Source: Bugulina stolonifera (lineage: Eukaryota; Bryozoa; Gymnolaemata; Cheilostomatida; Bugulidae). From it: a stretch of 64,000 bases of DNA. A program made the position numbers and the translations under genes. Position 1 is the first letter of the stretch, and every line of letters begins with the position of its first letter. The notes under the pieces are model-generated. The model was not told the origin of the DNA. It was given only the letters and a program-made list of their open reading frames with translations, and searched no databases. Shown piece by piece: positions 14,003-26,912 of the stretch. The stretch lies in the NCBI GenBank assembly GCA_935421135.1, contig OW285190.1, forward strand, positions 13,092,501-13,156,500, written 5' to 3'.

Positions 14003-14402
14003 CATTAGACTAATATAGTAAATATTATATTATTGCTTTCATACCACCCAGATCTAATGTGCTGTTAACACTGGACAACAAGGGACAATATAAACAGCAC
14101 ATAATAGGTTATGACAGAGTATTATATATAAACATAAACACATTACACAAAGAACAGACTGGAAATATTAAGGCAGCAGTGAATACTATTAAGACTAATA
14201 ATATTATTATAAATTATGTAAAGACATTACAACATAATTATTTATAATAATATACTGTAAGTAATTAAATATAATAATTATTATTATACAAGTATTATAT
14301 TATTGTCTATTATGCAATGTTTTTCTAAGATATGTTGTAAAATCCACCAGACCTGATATGCTGTAATATAGAATTAGCCTTTCATGTCTTTACTAGAGGA
14401 AA

Positions 14403-17400
14403 TCATACCTGAAGAAAACACAATATTATAATAATTATATTGTCATTTATATGAATACATAAAGAACATAGTTACACTTGTCACAAAGTAAAGCAGTAAA
14501 ATATTTCATACACTTCATGTTTGATTTCTGTATGAGAAAGTAAAAGAGGAGGGCTATTGGGGTTAGTACCATAGTAAATCATGACGTATTATGGGCATTG
14601 GGGAAACAGTAAACGATGAATACTAACTACTAGGAATAGGACAAATTATATTACAGTGTATATCAATGTACATGTTGTAATAACAAGCTAATACATACAT
14701 GTGATAAGTTCATGGACTAACCTCACTGGTTGCTAATGGAGTTGTCATATCACTGCTAGTGGAATGTATCCTACGCTTGATCAATCCATAAAGTAACACT
14801 GTAGTAGCCACCACCATTAGGAAATAGCTTGTAGACATCAAATGAATGTGAATATTCATTCGGTCATCCTGAAATAAATAAATAGATTGTAATTTAATAG
14901 TATAATTGTTGTTTACATAGTAGTTGTGTTATCAGTCGGTCTCCCAGCACTTGAATCAGCTAGTCTTGACTAAGTTAACTGGTAGCTGGTTAAAGTAAAA
15001 TAACACATCATCGTTTTATCATTTGCCTAACTAAAAACTTAGGTGGAGAAGCTCTCATAAAACTTCCATTCAAACATATTCTAAGTTGATTTGTTATACC
15101 AATGCCTGGTCTGAGCCTTTGACCTCCCCATTATAACGCTACTTAGTATAAAACAACCAGAGTAATATAACCAAAGATGCTCATTTCTAAGCTGTAGGCT
15201 GAGTATTATAGTTGGAAAGTATTTACTGGCCAATGCATGATACATTATATGTATAGATGAGTGTGGCTTGTACTCACATAAGTCAGGTACATCTTGAATG
15301 GGTGACCCTTAGCCTTGTAGACTACCTTAAAGTGAGGTGCTTTGGACGGTTTATCACAGAGATACAGGGCTTTCTTAGTCACAGGTACCTCAGGCTTGCA
15401 AGTCTCTGGTTTTCTACAAAATGCACTTCACTAATAGCCAACACTCTACAGAGCTAATGTATGTAATACTAATACTATATACCAGGGATGCCCAAACTTT
15501 TTGGCGGGAAGGGACAAATTCTAAAAGTGCACCAGGGGAAGGGACACCTAGTTTTTTCTGCTGCATTTATGCAGTTATTAAAAAGAAAATTTGATCATGA
15601 TGCAATACGAGTTATTTTATAGTTATAACACGTGTATCCATTGCGTTTGTTTTAACCAAAGTATAACAGCAATAGTCATCCACTTTTGGGAGTACACAAA
15701 AAAAATAAAGGTAGAAACAGACTGGCAAATTTTGCGCTGTTATTGGCAGCGAAGTGATGGTGGAGCGGCAGGCCGTCTCAAAATTGAGCAAAAATGCCTT
15801 GTTCGCCAAATATAACGCATGCTATGTTTAATATTTCATGTTTCACTTTCGATAACGCTGGCTTCTGATTGGCCAGCAAAGTTTTTACCGACTCCATTCC
15901 TCACTTCCGTCTGTAAACAAAAATTCAAAATTGATTATAATGTGATTGTCCACATATGAGACATAAAAATAATTACTTGCGTTGGCACAAATGCTCAGAC
16001 TAGAAATTGAGTGCATGGAGGAAACATTGCTAGTACGTGTTGTTCAGTGGGAAAAGTTGTCAAGCTGGCAAAAGTGGTGGAAACGCAGCGAAAATATTCG
16101 CAAATGAGATTCGGCCTTAAGATTAAAAGAGTTTATGTCAGCAAATTAAATGAAAATTGTAATGAATCTTTTATGCGTGTTACATAATTCACTTGTGAAC
16201 GCAACTATTAGTGGGCGGCATGAAATTGTCCTTTCTTTTGTATCATCTTAAAGTCTGTGCTCCTTTAGTAGCTGTCTGGTATGTTTATCAGCCAATCTTG
16301 GCTGATTTTTGCTTTTAATATAGTTCAGGTGACTGAACAAACTCTTACACAAGAATGTGCTACCAAAGAGTGTCATCAGTTTGACAGCAATTTTAGATAA
16401 TTTGGAGTAGCTGCGCTTTCCACTTGACTCTGTCTTCAGCTCTTGGCACTGTGATTAGGTCAATCGGCCATCAATTTTCTATAGGTTTTAAATCTGTGGC
16501 TGAAATCATCTATGTCAGCTATAAATATTTTGGGATTTCCAAATGTGGGGATTTTTTTCACATTGTGATGTACTTTTAACTGTGACTTAAACAGTGTAAT
16601 TGCTTTCACTACTCAGTCACAAAAAGACATGTATGCATGCAAAATTTGAGAAGTGGTGAAGGGACACCAAAATCCATGCAAAGGAACACTGTGTCCCTTA
16701 GGGACACATTTGGGCATCCCTGCTATATACTATTTAGGCACAGAGACTATTGTAGGCATGGCAGTCAGTACACTACCCATTGGATAATGAATGGTGGGTG
16801 ATTGTCCGACGTCATCAGATAGTAGGCAAATATACTGAACCAAATTTATAATGAGTGCAAAAGATACTTTATTTATATAATTTACATATATAACGCAGAC
16901 ATAACATACTTCAGTTTGGAAGGTAAGAAAGGGCCTTTAGATCTGATGGTCATGCAGAGAGGTTGGTCTTTTCCACCTTCGCTAACTGATGTGTTGCCTC
17001 CATCAAGGCTATAGGAACGGCTGTAACTCACCACTGATACATGTTTATGCTTATCAAGCTTCTCTATAACAGGAAACAGTGAAGTGAATACCACTCAGCA
17101 AACTTGGAGCAAATACACCCCTAATTAGCTACAGTCTCACATATTTTCACAGGCATTACAGCCTATGGCGGTGTGGGGAGGGGGGGGGGGGAGGAATCAG
17201 TATATTGTAAAGTGGAAGGTAGCCTATCTTGCTGGAAGTTCAGAAACGACTATATAATAGACATTATAACATTGCGTAATTAGCACTGTTAGAACTGACA
17301 GAGTTGGTGATATGACTTCAATCTGCACCTTAGCTGGGAGCATAATACATGTATAGTCTTAGAAGGAATGTTGACAGGTATAACGGAAGTCAGTACATGG

Positions 17401-18321
17401 GCACCTGTTGATCATAAAACAGTAATTTCATAATTAATGTATATAATCCTTAAGCACTAACCTTTGGGTAAGATGGATTCCTTCCATAAGATTGCTTCAT
17501 AGCTGTAGCCATCTTTAATTTCCAATGTGCTCTCCACATTAACAACAACAGAGATTCTAAAGCAGCAGATGTACATGTATAGTTAACAACTGCACTAACA
17601 TAGTTATGTAACACAACATAACCGAGTAGGCTCGGGCGCATGTTTAATTTACATATTTATTATGCTCGACAAGTTTAGAAAAACTTTTATTACGGGTTCT
17701 GAACAGATATCAAATTATACTGTGAACCTCCAGGCATGTCATAACTTACTCATTAGACATATTGGTTCCGGCTTTGAGATGTTTATCTAACTTGGCAGCA
17801 CATTTTGAAGTTGTAGACCATGTCATAGAATCTAAGTCAGTAAGGAATGTCTCCCAGTCCTGCAGAGTGTTAGAGAAGCATGAAAATATCAACTTAGCAA
17901 CTTGTTGATATGTTGCATATCTAATAGGTTTTTAAATGTATATCACGTCACCAACACAAGTTTGAAATAATAGTAAAATAGTATAACAGTAAAAGTGGAG
18001 TAGATCAATAACACCACGAAAATTTCCAATATTAAATTTAGCCAACTTAGCGTAATTTCATCAAACATAAAGGTGTGCAGTTGAATAAAATGACAATTAC
18101 TTAAAATAACTGTCAGCCTCAGGTAATAATCATCTACTCACCGTACTATAATTAGGGTCCTCTATGAGTTTGTTATCCATGACATACTGAGCAAGATAGA
18201 AAAAGGCTGCAGTCAATATCAATAATCCGACAGTGAAGAGAACTAAAGGCGGTTTAGAAATGCAGCAAGACTTCAGATTCTCACAAGGTGTTAAACCAAC
18301 CCAGCCGTTCTTGTTCTTCAT
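14403..18321 (-). CDS. TMEM248: TMEM248/TMEM219-family transmembrane protein
   Basis: Seven exons on the minus strand: 18142-18321, 17750-17859, 17462-17556, 16910-17063, 15278-15413, 14722-14868 and a final two codons at 14403-14408 (Val, stop). The product is 275 residues; human TMEM248 is about 314 and TMEM219 about 240. The N-terminus contains ENLKSCCISKPPLVLF and one membrane segment (about residues 24-46), matching the family's conserved ENLK...RPPLVVF start. A second segment near residues 238-256 follows HLMSTSYFLMV, as in the family's C-terminus. The middle is an extracytoplasmic loop with paired Cys and NxS/T sites (NMS, NTS). The family's molecular role is poorly known; TMEM219 is described as an IGFBP3 receptor. 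TMEM248 versus TMEM219 orthology is not resolved here. A degenerate hAT element sits in the intron between 15413 and 16910. Confidence 0.85.
15483..16722. mobile_element. Degenerate hAT-type DNA transposon
   Basis: The left end CAGGGATGCCCAAA is repeated inverted at the right end (TTTGGGCATCCCTG), giving a perfect 14-bp terminal inverted repeat. The element is flanked by an exact 8-bp direct repeat CTATATAC at 15475-15482 and 16723-16730. CAGGG-type ends with 8-bp duplications are typical of hAT transposons. The 1,240-bp body is too short and broken to encode a full transposase, but a C-terminal fragment remains on the minus strand. It inserted into an intron of the TMEM248-like gene. Confidence 0.93.
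16248..16427 (-). pseudogene. Remnant of hAT transposase C-terminal (dimerisation) domain
   Basis: An open stretch of 59 codons ends at TAA (16248-16250). It contains LFGSTFLCKSLFSHLNYIKS and RLADKHTRQLL, which resemble the hATC dimerisation domain (FGSTYxCEQxFSxMNxxKS...RLTDxHL). The stretch lacks the N-terminal zinc finger and catalytic core, and no intact upstream frame was found in the element. It is a decayed fossil of the transposase of the surrounding hAT element. Confidence 0.8.
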
Positions 18322-18339
18322 TTTGCTTTTTGAGAATTA

Positions 18340-20330
18340 GACCAGCTACATGGTGTTGGGCATCTAGATGCAAAAATACAGCTACATGAACATACATCCA
18401 CAATCTAGTCCTTGTTGGATAGATTGCCCTAAATCTGCCACAATCATTACTTCAAATAATATTTAATATATTATATTAATATAATTACAATAATAAACAT
18501 AAATTTGTATTAATTATATGAAGCAAGAAGTACTATTTATAATACATTTATGGTGTAATTAACATTATTGGAATTTAAATTCTTCCCATTAAGGCTGTAC
18601 TTTGTACGTAAAACGTGGGCACCTTAATATTTAGATGAAGCATAGAGAGTTTTATACATTTTTTGCTTTTAGTTTTATATTATAATGATGATAATTTTTT
18701 CGCATTTTTTGCAATTAGACTAAACCAATTATTATAATAGTTGTTAATGTTTGCTTTATAATTTCAGATAACAATGTTTTCTTCTTTTTCGTATTTTTGA
18801 GGTTAGGGTTGATACAATTAAATAGGTATTAATACACTTTTCCAATAGGCCTATATAATCGTTTCCATGTTTTTGTATTATACAGCACATGCATTTATTG
18901 TGTTATACATACAAGTGATTTTATTATCAGTTGTCTCCTCTTAATTCTCTGAATTATAATTATATAATTTTCTATTATTCATATATTTCTATTTTTATAT
19001 TAATACTTATATATCAGGTAATATTATATACTATAATTATAATATTAATATCAGTACATTATTTAATTATTAGGCTATATTACAACTGATGTATTTACTT
19101 GAATTTCAACATCAATATTCACAAGAGAGCAAATACAAGATACAAATCTAACCCAATGAGTTGTAGGTTGTTGAACTGAACTCGAAGGAATAGACCACAT
19201 CACTGTCTGCTGCTCACATAGATATAATGTACCCATGTTAATATTTTATTGTTTTGTATCTATGGTTGTTCACCTCTAAAGCTATTCTAGATCATCTCAT
19301 GGCCCATAAACATACTAAATGATATGTTTGTGATTTATTGATTACCTAACCATTTTAAATTTATGAGGATTATAATTATCATAATAATCAGTACAATCAT
19401 AATAATATAACAAATATCATAAATATGCTATATTATATATTACAATACTATATAACACAAATAAATATTATAATTATTGATAACTAGGTCTATTATAATA
19501 ATTATTGCAAAAAATAAGAACATTACTCCTTGACGGTTATAATTATAATAAAAATAATAATTTAATATTATCTAATTATTATTACAACATACAAACAATC
19601 AAAAATGTTTATCCATGTTTTTTTGCATTTTCTCACACGTACCACACTTATTTTATGTGCGTAAAGTCGTGAGAACTCAATTGCTTTTTATATTTCATGT
19701 TAAATGTGCTATTTTGGTAATTTTTGTTATGTGCTATTTATATTATATATTGTGATATATATGCTACTATTAGCCTCAGTTATTCATCCAGACCGTATAG
19801 GAGTGTAATGTTTAGTTAAAAATTAAAATAAAAACTCAAGTGTTACTGTATTAATTCTTATTTTAACACTCTAGATGAATACTATAGCTATACTAAACAA
19901 GTTTAGCATAGCGAAACTATAAATAATAAAACATCATTGAATGGAGGAGAACTGAATATGTAAAATATAACATTTTATTTATATAATTATTATATAAATA
20001 AAATATAATAATTATAACATTTATTAATTACATGTAATTACCAAGTTGTTACACGTCTCCAGGAGAGTCAGGGAGCTTGGATAGCCTCCACGTTACAACA
20101 AAGTGGTGCAATAACATTGTTTATTTATCACTTTGTGTTACAAAATAGTGTACAAAATCTCTCAGACATCATTTATACACAAGGCTGGGTAAGACAAAAT
20201 CGAGTACTAAGGCTAGTAACAAAATGTGAAAACGTAAACAAATGAAAAATTGCGAGGGCACAACTCCCAGTTATTAAACTTACGCGTTTACAATGCGGCA
20301 CGATTGTCCACTCTCATAAGTCATTATATA
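18340..20330. other. AT-rich intergenic DNA between the TMEM248-like gene and eIF4E
   Basis: This stretch lies upstream of the TMEM248-like start codon and downstream of the eIF4E stop. It is very AT-rich, with many ATTATAAT-type runs. No reading frame, RNA gene or clear element was seen. The promoter of the TMEM248-like gene is probably just above 18350 and the eIF4E 3' UTR lies at its far side, but neither boundary is visible. Confidence 0.5.
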
Positions 20331-20465
20331 ATTATTGATTATAATTATAAGTTGTCTTCTCTTACCAGTTATTGGTTCTAATTTGAAATTGTCCTCTCTC
20401 GTAAATTGTTGATTATAATTCGAAGTTGTCCTCTCTTGCAAGTTATTGATTATAATTAGATAAAA
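20331..20465. repeat. Tandem units of TTATTGATTATAATT-AAGTTGTCCTCTCT
   Basis: Three tandem, diverged units of about 45 bp each combine TTGATTATAATT with AAGTTGTCCTCTCT (one reads AAATTGTCCTCTCT, another AAGTTGTCTTCTCT). The core matches the inverted-repeat family seen elsewhere in the window. It lies in the probable 3' flank or UTR of eIF4E. Confidence 0.6.
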
Positions 20466-21232
20466 TATAGATAGTACAAATGTATATGTATTTAGAAACA
20501 AGGTTGTTATTAAATGATACACATTTTATTGAACAACCAGTAGCATAATGCAGAATACTATAGCATAATTATATAATGCAATATGTGAGCCTATTTCTAT
20601 GATACCATATTATATAAGACAACAATTAAATAATATTATATATAATATATGATAGTGAATTTTGCAGATCGACTATCAACTAATAATACACCTACCACTT
20701 GGACCAACCTTACAAAGTGTATGCTAGTTGAAACTAGTAGAGAGAAAGAGATTGCTGTTGCCCTATTGCTGCCATTATTGTATAATCAGAACACTATTTA
20801 GGTATGTATCTTATTCAGTAAACAGAATTGGAGCGGTACACACATATTACAGTAGTAGTAGCTCCAGTAATGTTCCTGAGAATTGAAAACTAACTCTAGC
20901 ACCGGGTTAGGGATCATGTACTAGATATACATCTAAATACTGTTAACATAATTTCATGGTGTATGACTCTACTAGTGTATGTTATAATTATACTGCAAGG
21001 GTTCCTCTTCTTTGGTGTGATGATTGGCATTCATAATACAGTGCAATGAATTGAGCATATTATACCATACTTGGTCATAATAGAAACAGACAGAATGGTT
21101 ACATTGATGAATATAATTATGGTTCTTGCACCAAACTAAAATGAATTAACTAGATAACCAGGCTGTACTGATACTCAATATGCTGGTGTGAGTGTCACCA
21201 ATTGGTGTGCTGGTGTGCTACTACAATTCTCT

Positions 21233-23795
21233 TCATATGGAGTATTTATTCTTGGCTACGCTGCCTTTTCTACTGATAGTGTCATCATGGACCTCGTATC
21301 CTATTGTAATCTTTGCCGGTACTCCCAGTCTTTCTTTCAACTTCTTCCTGGAAACCAGAACATTAATAAGATATACCAATAATAAAATCGCAGAACCACG
21401 CAATGATACAGTTTTCATAATGCAATATGAATTTGTCTTTCCTTGTTTTCACAAAAGTACAGAAAGAAGACAACAATAATAAACCCATCGAGGACCAGTC
21501 AGTATACCAGTGGTCAACCAACCTCCTTAGTACAGCACGAAACTAAACAATAATAAATGGCATAATGACATGAAAACTGACACCATTACTTTGATTCAAT
21601 CTAAAAAGATTTATTACCTAATAGCGCATAGGCCTACTAATGGACACTGCCCACCATTCCAACTACAACCCCTTATGGTTTAGCTCATTAAAATCTGTAC
21701 ATTGTACAACTAACCACCTTATATACGTAGGCTACATGTAGATGGTTAGCCTATGTGAAGATACATGCATGTCATGCAGGTGCCCCAAGTCACATTTACC
21801 CAATACAGGTACTTACCCTATAGCCATAGTAGCCTCTCTGTTGTGAGCATTTCCAGTCCACAGAGCCAGCTTGTCAGCTTTATTTCTGATATTTATTGTG
21901 GCTCCACAGATTTCATCTCCATTTTCCTCAAATGCCTCTCCAATTAGACAAAGTAACTGCCAACAGAATAGCAGATTAGATCAAATTATATCTCTGCCAT
22001 TTAAACATTCACTGTTCATCTATCTCTATAAAGTATTATCATATATTTTGTTTCGAGTCATTAACCCAACTAATTCCATAATTATAATAACTGAACAAAA
22101 GTATATAACATGGAAATGTATATTGAGAACACTATAATAGCTGATTATTACTTCATACTATCATAAAACATTCACAATTGGAGTCTATTCACTGTAGTAA
22201 ACATACACACAATGACCATAAACACAATGCATAACAGTAGGTAAAGGGATACAGGAGACAACAAACAAACGGATATTTTCTTACCGTTTCCATCCAGAAA
22301 CTGTCCAATTCTTCTTTTCTCTGATTCTTATTGAGAGTAATGAGCCACCTGCCTCCTTGCCTGTTTCTCTCGTCCTCCCAAGCTGGTTTGATCCCATCCT
22401 ATATAACAATATACGAGATATCACATCACCTGATCTTACACAACAGTGCAAGGATAGTCATATGGAGGTGGAGTGGCCTTACCTTATTTCATTTACCATG
22501 AGTGTTACATTATTATAACAAAAACCAACAAGCAGAACTAACATTTTACAATCTATCAATCAGGTGAACCACTTTTTATATGGGAGCAACTCATAAGATA
22601 GATGTGATACACATGTGTATATACGCATTACTAAACAGTTAAACTGGACTCGCATTCTATGAAATATTTGGAATGATGAGCCTGAATACATGGAATAGTC
22701 AAGAGATTGGTGTGAAAATTGCTAGAAGATGTGAGATAAATCAGAAGAGCAATAGATATTATATTTTCAGCCCCACTATTGATCAAACTTGGGAATATTT
22801 TCAGTCAGAAAAGAGAACCAGGAATGCAGAAAACAGACTATTTTCAAAAACATGCGGAATCGAAACTTTCCAGAAAAAACCTCGTTAGTGTACAAGACCG
22901 GCATCGTTGCCTTTCCGGATGTGAGGTGAATAATAAAAGTATTATAGAGTTATTATTACCTTAAACATGGAATAGTCGCAACCATTTAGTAGCTTGCTAG
23001 CAGGTTGTATATGGTTGTATAGCCTACAAAAAGAAAAAAGGCAGGCAATTGAATTACGAAATAACTTCATTTACATAATAAGGCTATATATAAATAAATG
23101 GGAGCACTGTTCAATGTAGACAAGTTGTTAACAAGTTTGATTGATCCAGCATGCACAATACGCTACTATTATGGCAACAGAGAATATAAAAGATAGAATA
23201 ACAATGCAATTCATAAGCTCTAATACGTGTACATAATAATATACCTGTAGGTTACTACAATACAATGCATTTTTTAAAGGGATTTCCCCTTTGAGTGAAT
23301 TTCTGAAGTCAGAAGTTTTCCAGAGTGTATTCAAGATAAGCAACCAGTGTTTGTTTGAACATCACTTGAGCAACACTACTAATCTCCTCTGTTTGCATAA
23401 ACCAAATCCCAATAAAGGGCCTTTTAGTAAATCCATAATTTCAGTTAGTTTTCATTAGATTTTTGAAACAATAATGGACCAATCTAGTGTTAGTAGTTGC
23501 CAACTACACCTACATTATTTACTGTCAATATAAATTATACTAGTAATAGCACTTACGCCCAAAAGTCTTCTACAAATTGAAATTTAGCTACTATTTTGAG
23601 ATTTTCATTCCAGTCTTTCGTTCTGTCATTCTTAAAGTACCACAAAGCCCAAGTGTTCTGTAATGGGTGCTTTACTTGTATTTCAGGCTCAGTGGGAATG
23701 GTGTCGGATTTGCTGCTTGTTGTGCTATCACCAGCCTCACCCAAATCTTGAGACTGATCATTAGTTGACGAACTCGTCGCATCCACTTCTGACAT
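21233..23795 (-). CDS. EIF4E: Eukaryotic translation initiation factor 4E (mRNA cap-binding protein)
   Basis: Five coding exons: 23557-23795, 22960-23023, 22285-22398, 21817-21956 and 21233-21347, giving 223 residues (human 217). eIF4E binds the 7-methylguanosine cap of mRNA and, with eIF4G, recruits the small ribosomal subunit. With a constant offset of +6 from human numbering, the cap-stacking tryptophans are W62 and W108 (human W56, W102), with E109 (E103). The eIF4G/4E-BP contact W79 lies in VEDFWALYNHIQ. Phosphate contacts R163, K165 and K168 are in INIRNKADK, and S215 in RKGSVAKNK corresponds to the Mnk-phosphorylated S209. The N-terminal 40 residues are a Ser/Thr/Asp-rich tail, as usual. 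The ATG lies directly after an acceptor (TTATTTAG), so a 5' UTR exon exists upstream, possibly ending near 25453 at a GTAAGT donor. Confidence 0.97.
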
Positions 23796-26700
23796 CTAAA
23801 TAAGAATAAAAGAATAAGACAGTGACTTACAATCAATAATGTTATGAGGAAATGCCATTTTAAACTGAACATCAGCTGTATTCCCCACAGCATACCGCTT
23901 ATAGTCAAAACAAAACCCATCTACAGATTAATTTTGTCTGAGCATAAGCTTCTATACAATACTGAATATCCATCCACGTATAGCAGCAGATTGCCTCTAA
24001 TAACATGGTTTGGCTACGTCTTTTCCTTATTAACCCTGTTATATATAAGTAGCCTGCATTTTTATAACATTTAAACCACTACTATCGCACCATTCAATAT
24101 TTGCAAATAACATTGTTTATCTTATTTCATTGAGATTGATGCGTGGTTTGTCTTTGTAAACCTGGTAGCAGCCAAGATATTTTAATATTGGCTATTATGA
24201 CCTCCAGTCATCATTGAAACCTGTTAAGTTTCTATGGCTATGCCTGTGCTAAGTCTATACTTAGAAAGTTTTTATATAGGTAAGGTGCAGCATGAAATAG
24301 CCAAGCAATCTTATTAAGCCAACAACAACACTGTCATTCCATAAATAACTCTTGTATACAGCGATAAACATGAAAGTTACAGTCAATGCCCGCAATAACA
24401 ATGCAATGAGTTGCAGGCCTTATGGCTATCTCTGTAGCACAGTTTCATATTAACGGCTTGAGTGCTTCCAAAATTCGCAACATAGCCTACATACGTAGGC
24501 TAAAAATTGAAGGTGAGGGTTTTCTTGGCAGCAGCTGGGTTTCCAAACACAAACAACACATCAATCCTACTGGAACAGGATGAACAACATTATTTGCAAA
24601 TATTGAATAGTGCGACAGTAGTGGTTTAATGGACAGTTTCAGAGCAGAGTCATCAATTACATTAAATGTCAAGCATCACCATTTCACACAAATTTAGTAA
24701 ATTGCAGAAAACATTTCAAAGTTGTAGTAATTTTGAAGTAGAACGGGTCATTAAAATTCTCACGAACGATAGTGAACTAATAATATCATGAACCTTGTTC
24801 TAAATAGCCAGTGTTTCACTATCTACAAAAGAATTTAGAAAATACATAGGTAGGCCTACTACATCGTTTTTGGGCTTGTGGCGGCTTACTGTATGTTCAC
24901 CACAAAAGAATGACAGTTCAAACTCAAACTAAATTTTGAAATCTACGCAGCATAAAAAACTGGACATCGGCTAGAATGAGTAACTAAGAACTGCCTATTT
25001 TTTTCTGCATGTTCAAAAGAAAATTAAAATTCAGTCAGACTTTACAATGAACACTGGAAAAATTTCAAAAATTAAACAGTAAGTATAAAATAAGACGTAG
25101 GAACTATTTAGCCCACTATAGCAGACAATGGCTAGGAAACTCTTTCCAAGCTATATATAATATAATTAATATTACACTAAACCTAATTTCATATTTAATT
25201 TTAGAATCTTCACCACAGACAGTCTAGTGTTTAATATATAATAGCAATAGTAAGTAAGCTATATTGCATTCATTAACTGCCAGACAATCCCGGATACCCA
25301 TGCCCATACTCCTACGATACCATACTCATACTGAACTGATACTGACACCTCACTGCTGTTGATATTCGCAGTCACGGCAGTGAGTGAGTCACAGCCAACT
25401 CAACTGAACTGAAAAGGTACAATTACCTAGAGTTAAGAGCAACCAACTTACGTTAACGTTAACTTTGTTATTATCCTAATCTTATAACAAATGCAAAATA
25501 ATATTTTTCTTGAACAAATAAATACACAGTACACTGAGGTAATTTATGAAGAAGATAATATTTAGTCTTGAACGTGAACACGTCTGTAGTCCTGTCTCCT
25601 ACAATGGTATGGTCACGTGGGAAACAGTTTCCGAGCTTTTTTCTTTTACAGAGTCGACCAATCAGCATTCGTGCCGGACGTTGCCGCAGACTTAGTTCAT
25701 TGACTAGGCGTTTCCGGTGGTAATTCCCATTTACTTTTTTAACTTGAACAAGTATCAGTAGGCCTATGAATATCTGTTTGATATTGCATTTATATTGTTG
25801 TATTGTGTTACCCTAACTCTAGAAAAAAGGTGTCAAGAACTGCTGATAAAAATGTCTTTGTTGTAACCACCCCTTATTAGTATAGGCTATTTAATGCACC
25901 ACAAACTGAAACTCAAAAGAACTGTGATTGATATTTATTAATTATTATATTGATTGGTTGATAGTTTATATTCATACTTTATTATCTTTCTACTACATAT
26001 TATGTGAATATACTTATACTCAACAGACCTCACAGGCTAGCAGCCCTTTATCCCTTCCATTAAAGCAAATTGTTTTTGCCCAAAATATTCTTAATTAATC
26101 TATCCAAATGGCAGGTCATGACAATGAACCTGCACTGCCAGACTATGTAATGATCTTCTGGTTCAGACTCGTTGAATAATGACCAAACCATGCACCACCC
26201 CGCCCCATGTGAGGCATACATCATCTGCCCGAGGCTATAGGCCTAATATCCACACTATCAGTCGACGTACAAATAAATTAGGCCTATATCTAATTTTCCA
26301 GATTTCATATTATTCTTTCGCTTCTATAAAAAAGCACTGTAAGTACATGCATCTGCTTCTGTCTCCAGCTGGTTAGCTGTGGTGCAACCATACAACATGT
26401 AGATCAGAGTACTGGGGAGAGGGAGTCAGAGCCGGCTAACCAATCGAGGGGGGCTAGGAGGGATGGAGCAGGTCAAACCGACACACTGTAAACACACAAC
26501 GAGGTAGTGTGATGACTAGGATAGACTCCTGGGGCACGAAGGTAACTGTTGAAGTCCTCAGAGTCAGCGCAAAACCCGGTAGTGTGGGCTCGACTCTTTT
26601 TGCTAGGTTAGGACTAGCATGAGCCGGGCCTACAGCTGTGGGGAAAGGTTGGTCTGCTGTGCCCTAGTTCTAGTCATGGACTGTACTTGACTAGGTTCAT

Positions 26701-26912
26701 TTCACTTTATGTTTATTTGTTTAGAGAGCGATCTGGGTCATCATCATTTTTATTGTTGTGTCTGACTGGGTAGCAGAGGCACAGCTGCACAACATATGGC
26801 TAGAGTACAGAGGGAAAGCCAACCAGGCAGGCACTAATTACTTGTACTTTTACTGATCATTGCCTGCTGTGTTTATAGGCTACGTACACGAGACAAGTAA
26901 GTCAATACCACT
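23796..26912. other. eIF4E upstream intron and eIF4E/POFUT2 divergent promoter region
   Basis: This holds the non-coding upstream intron of eIF4E and the shared interval before POFUT2. Two diverged copies of a GC-richer segment (AGCTGNNGNNCAACCATACAACAT-like) lie near 26369-26440 and 26760-26835. No supported reading frame was found. TSS positions cannot be fixed from sequence alone. Confidence 0.45.
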
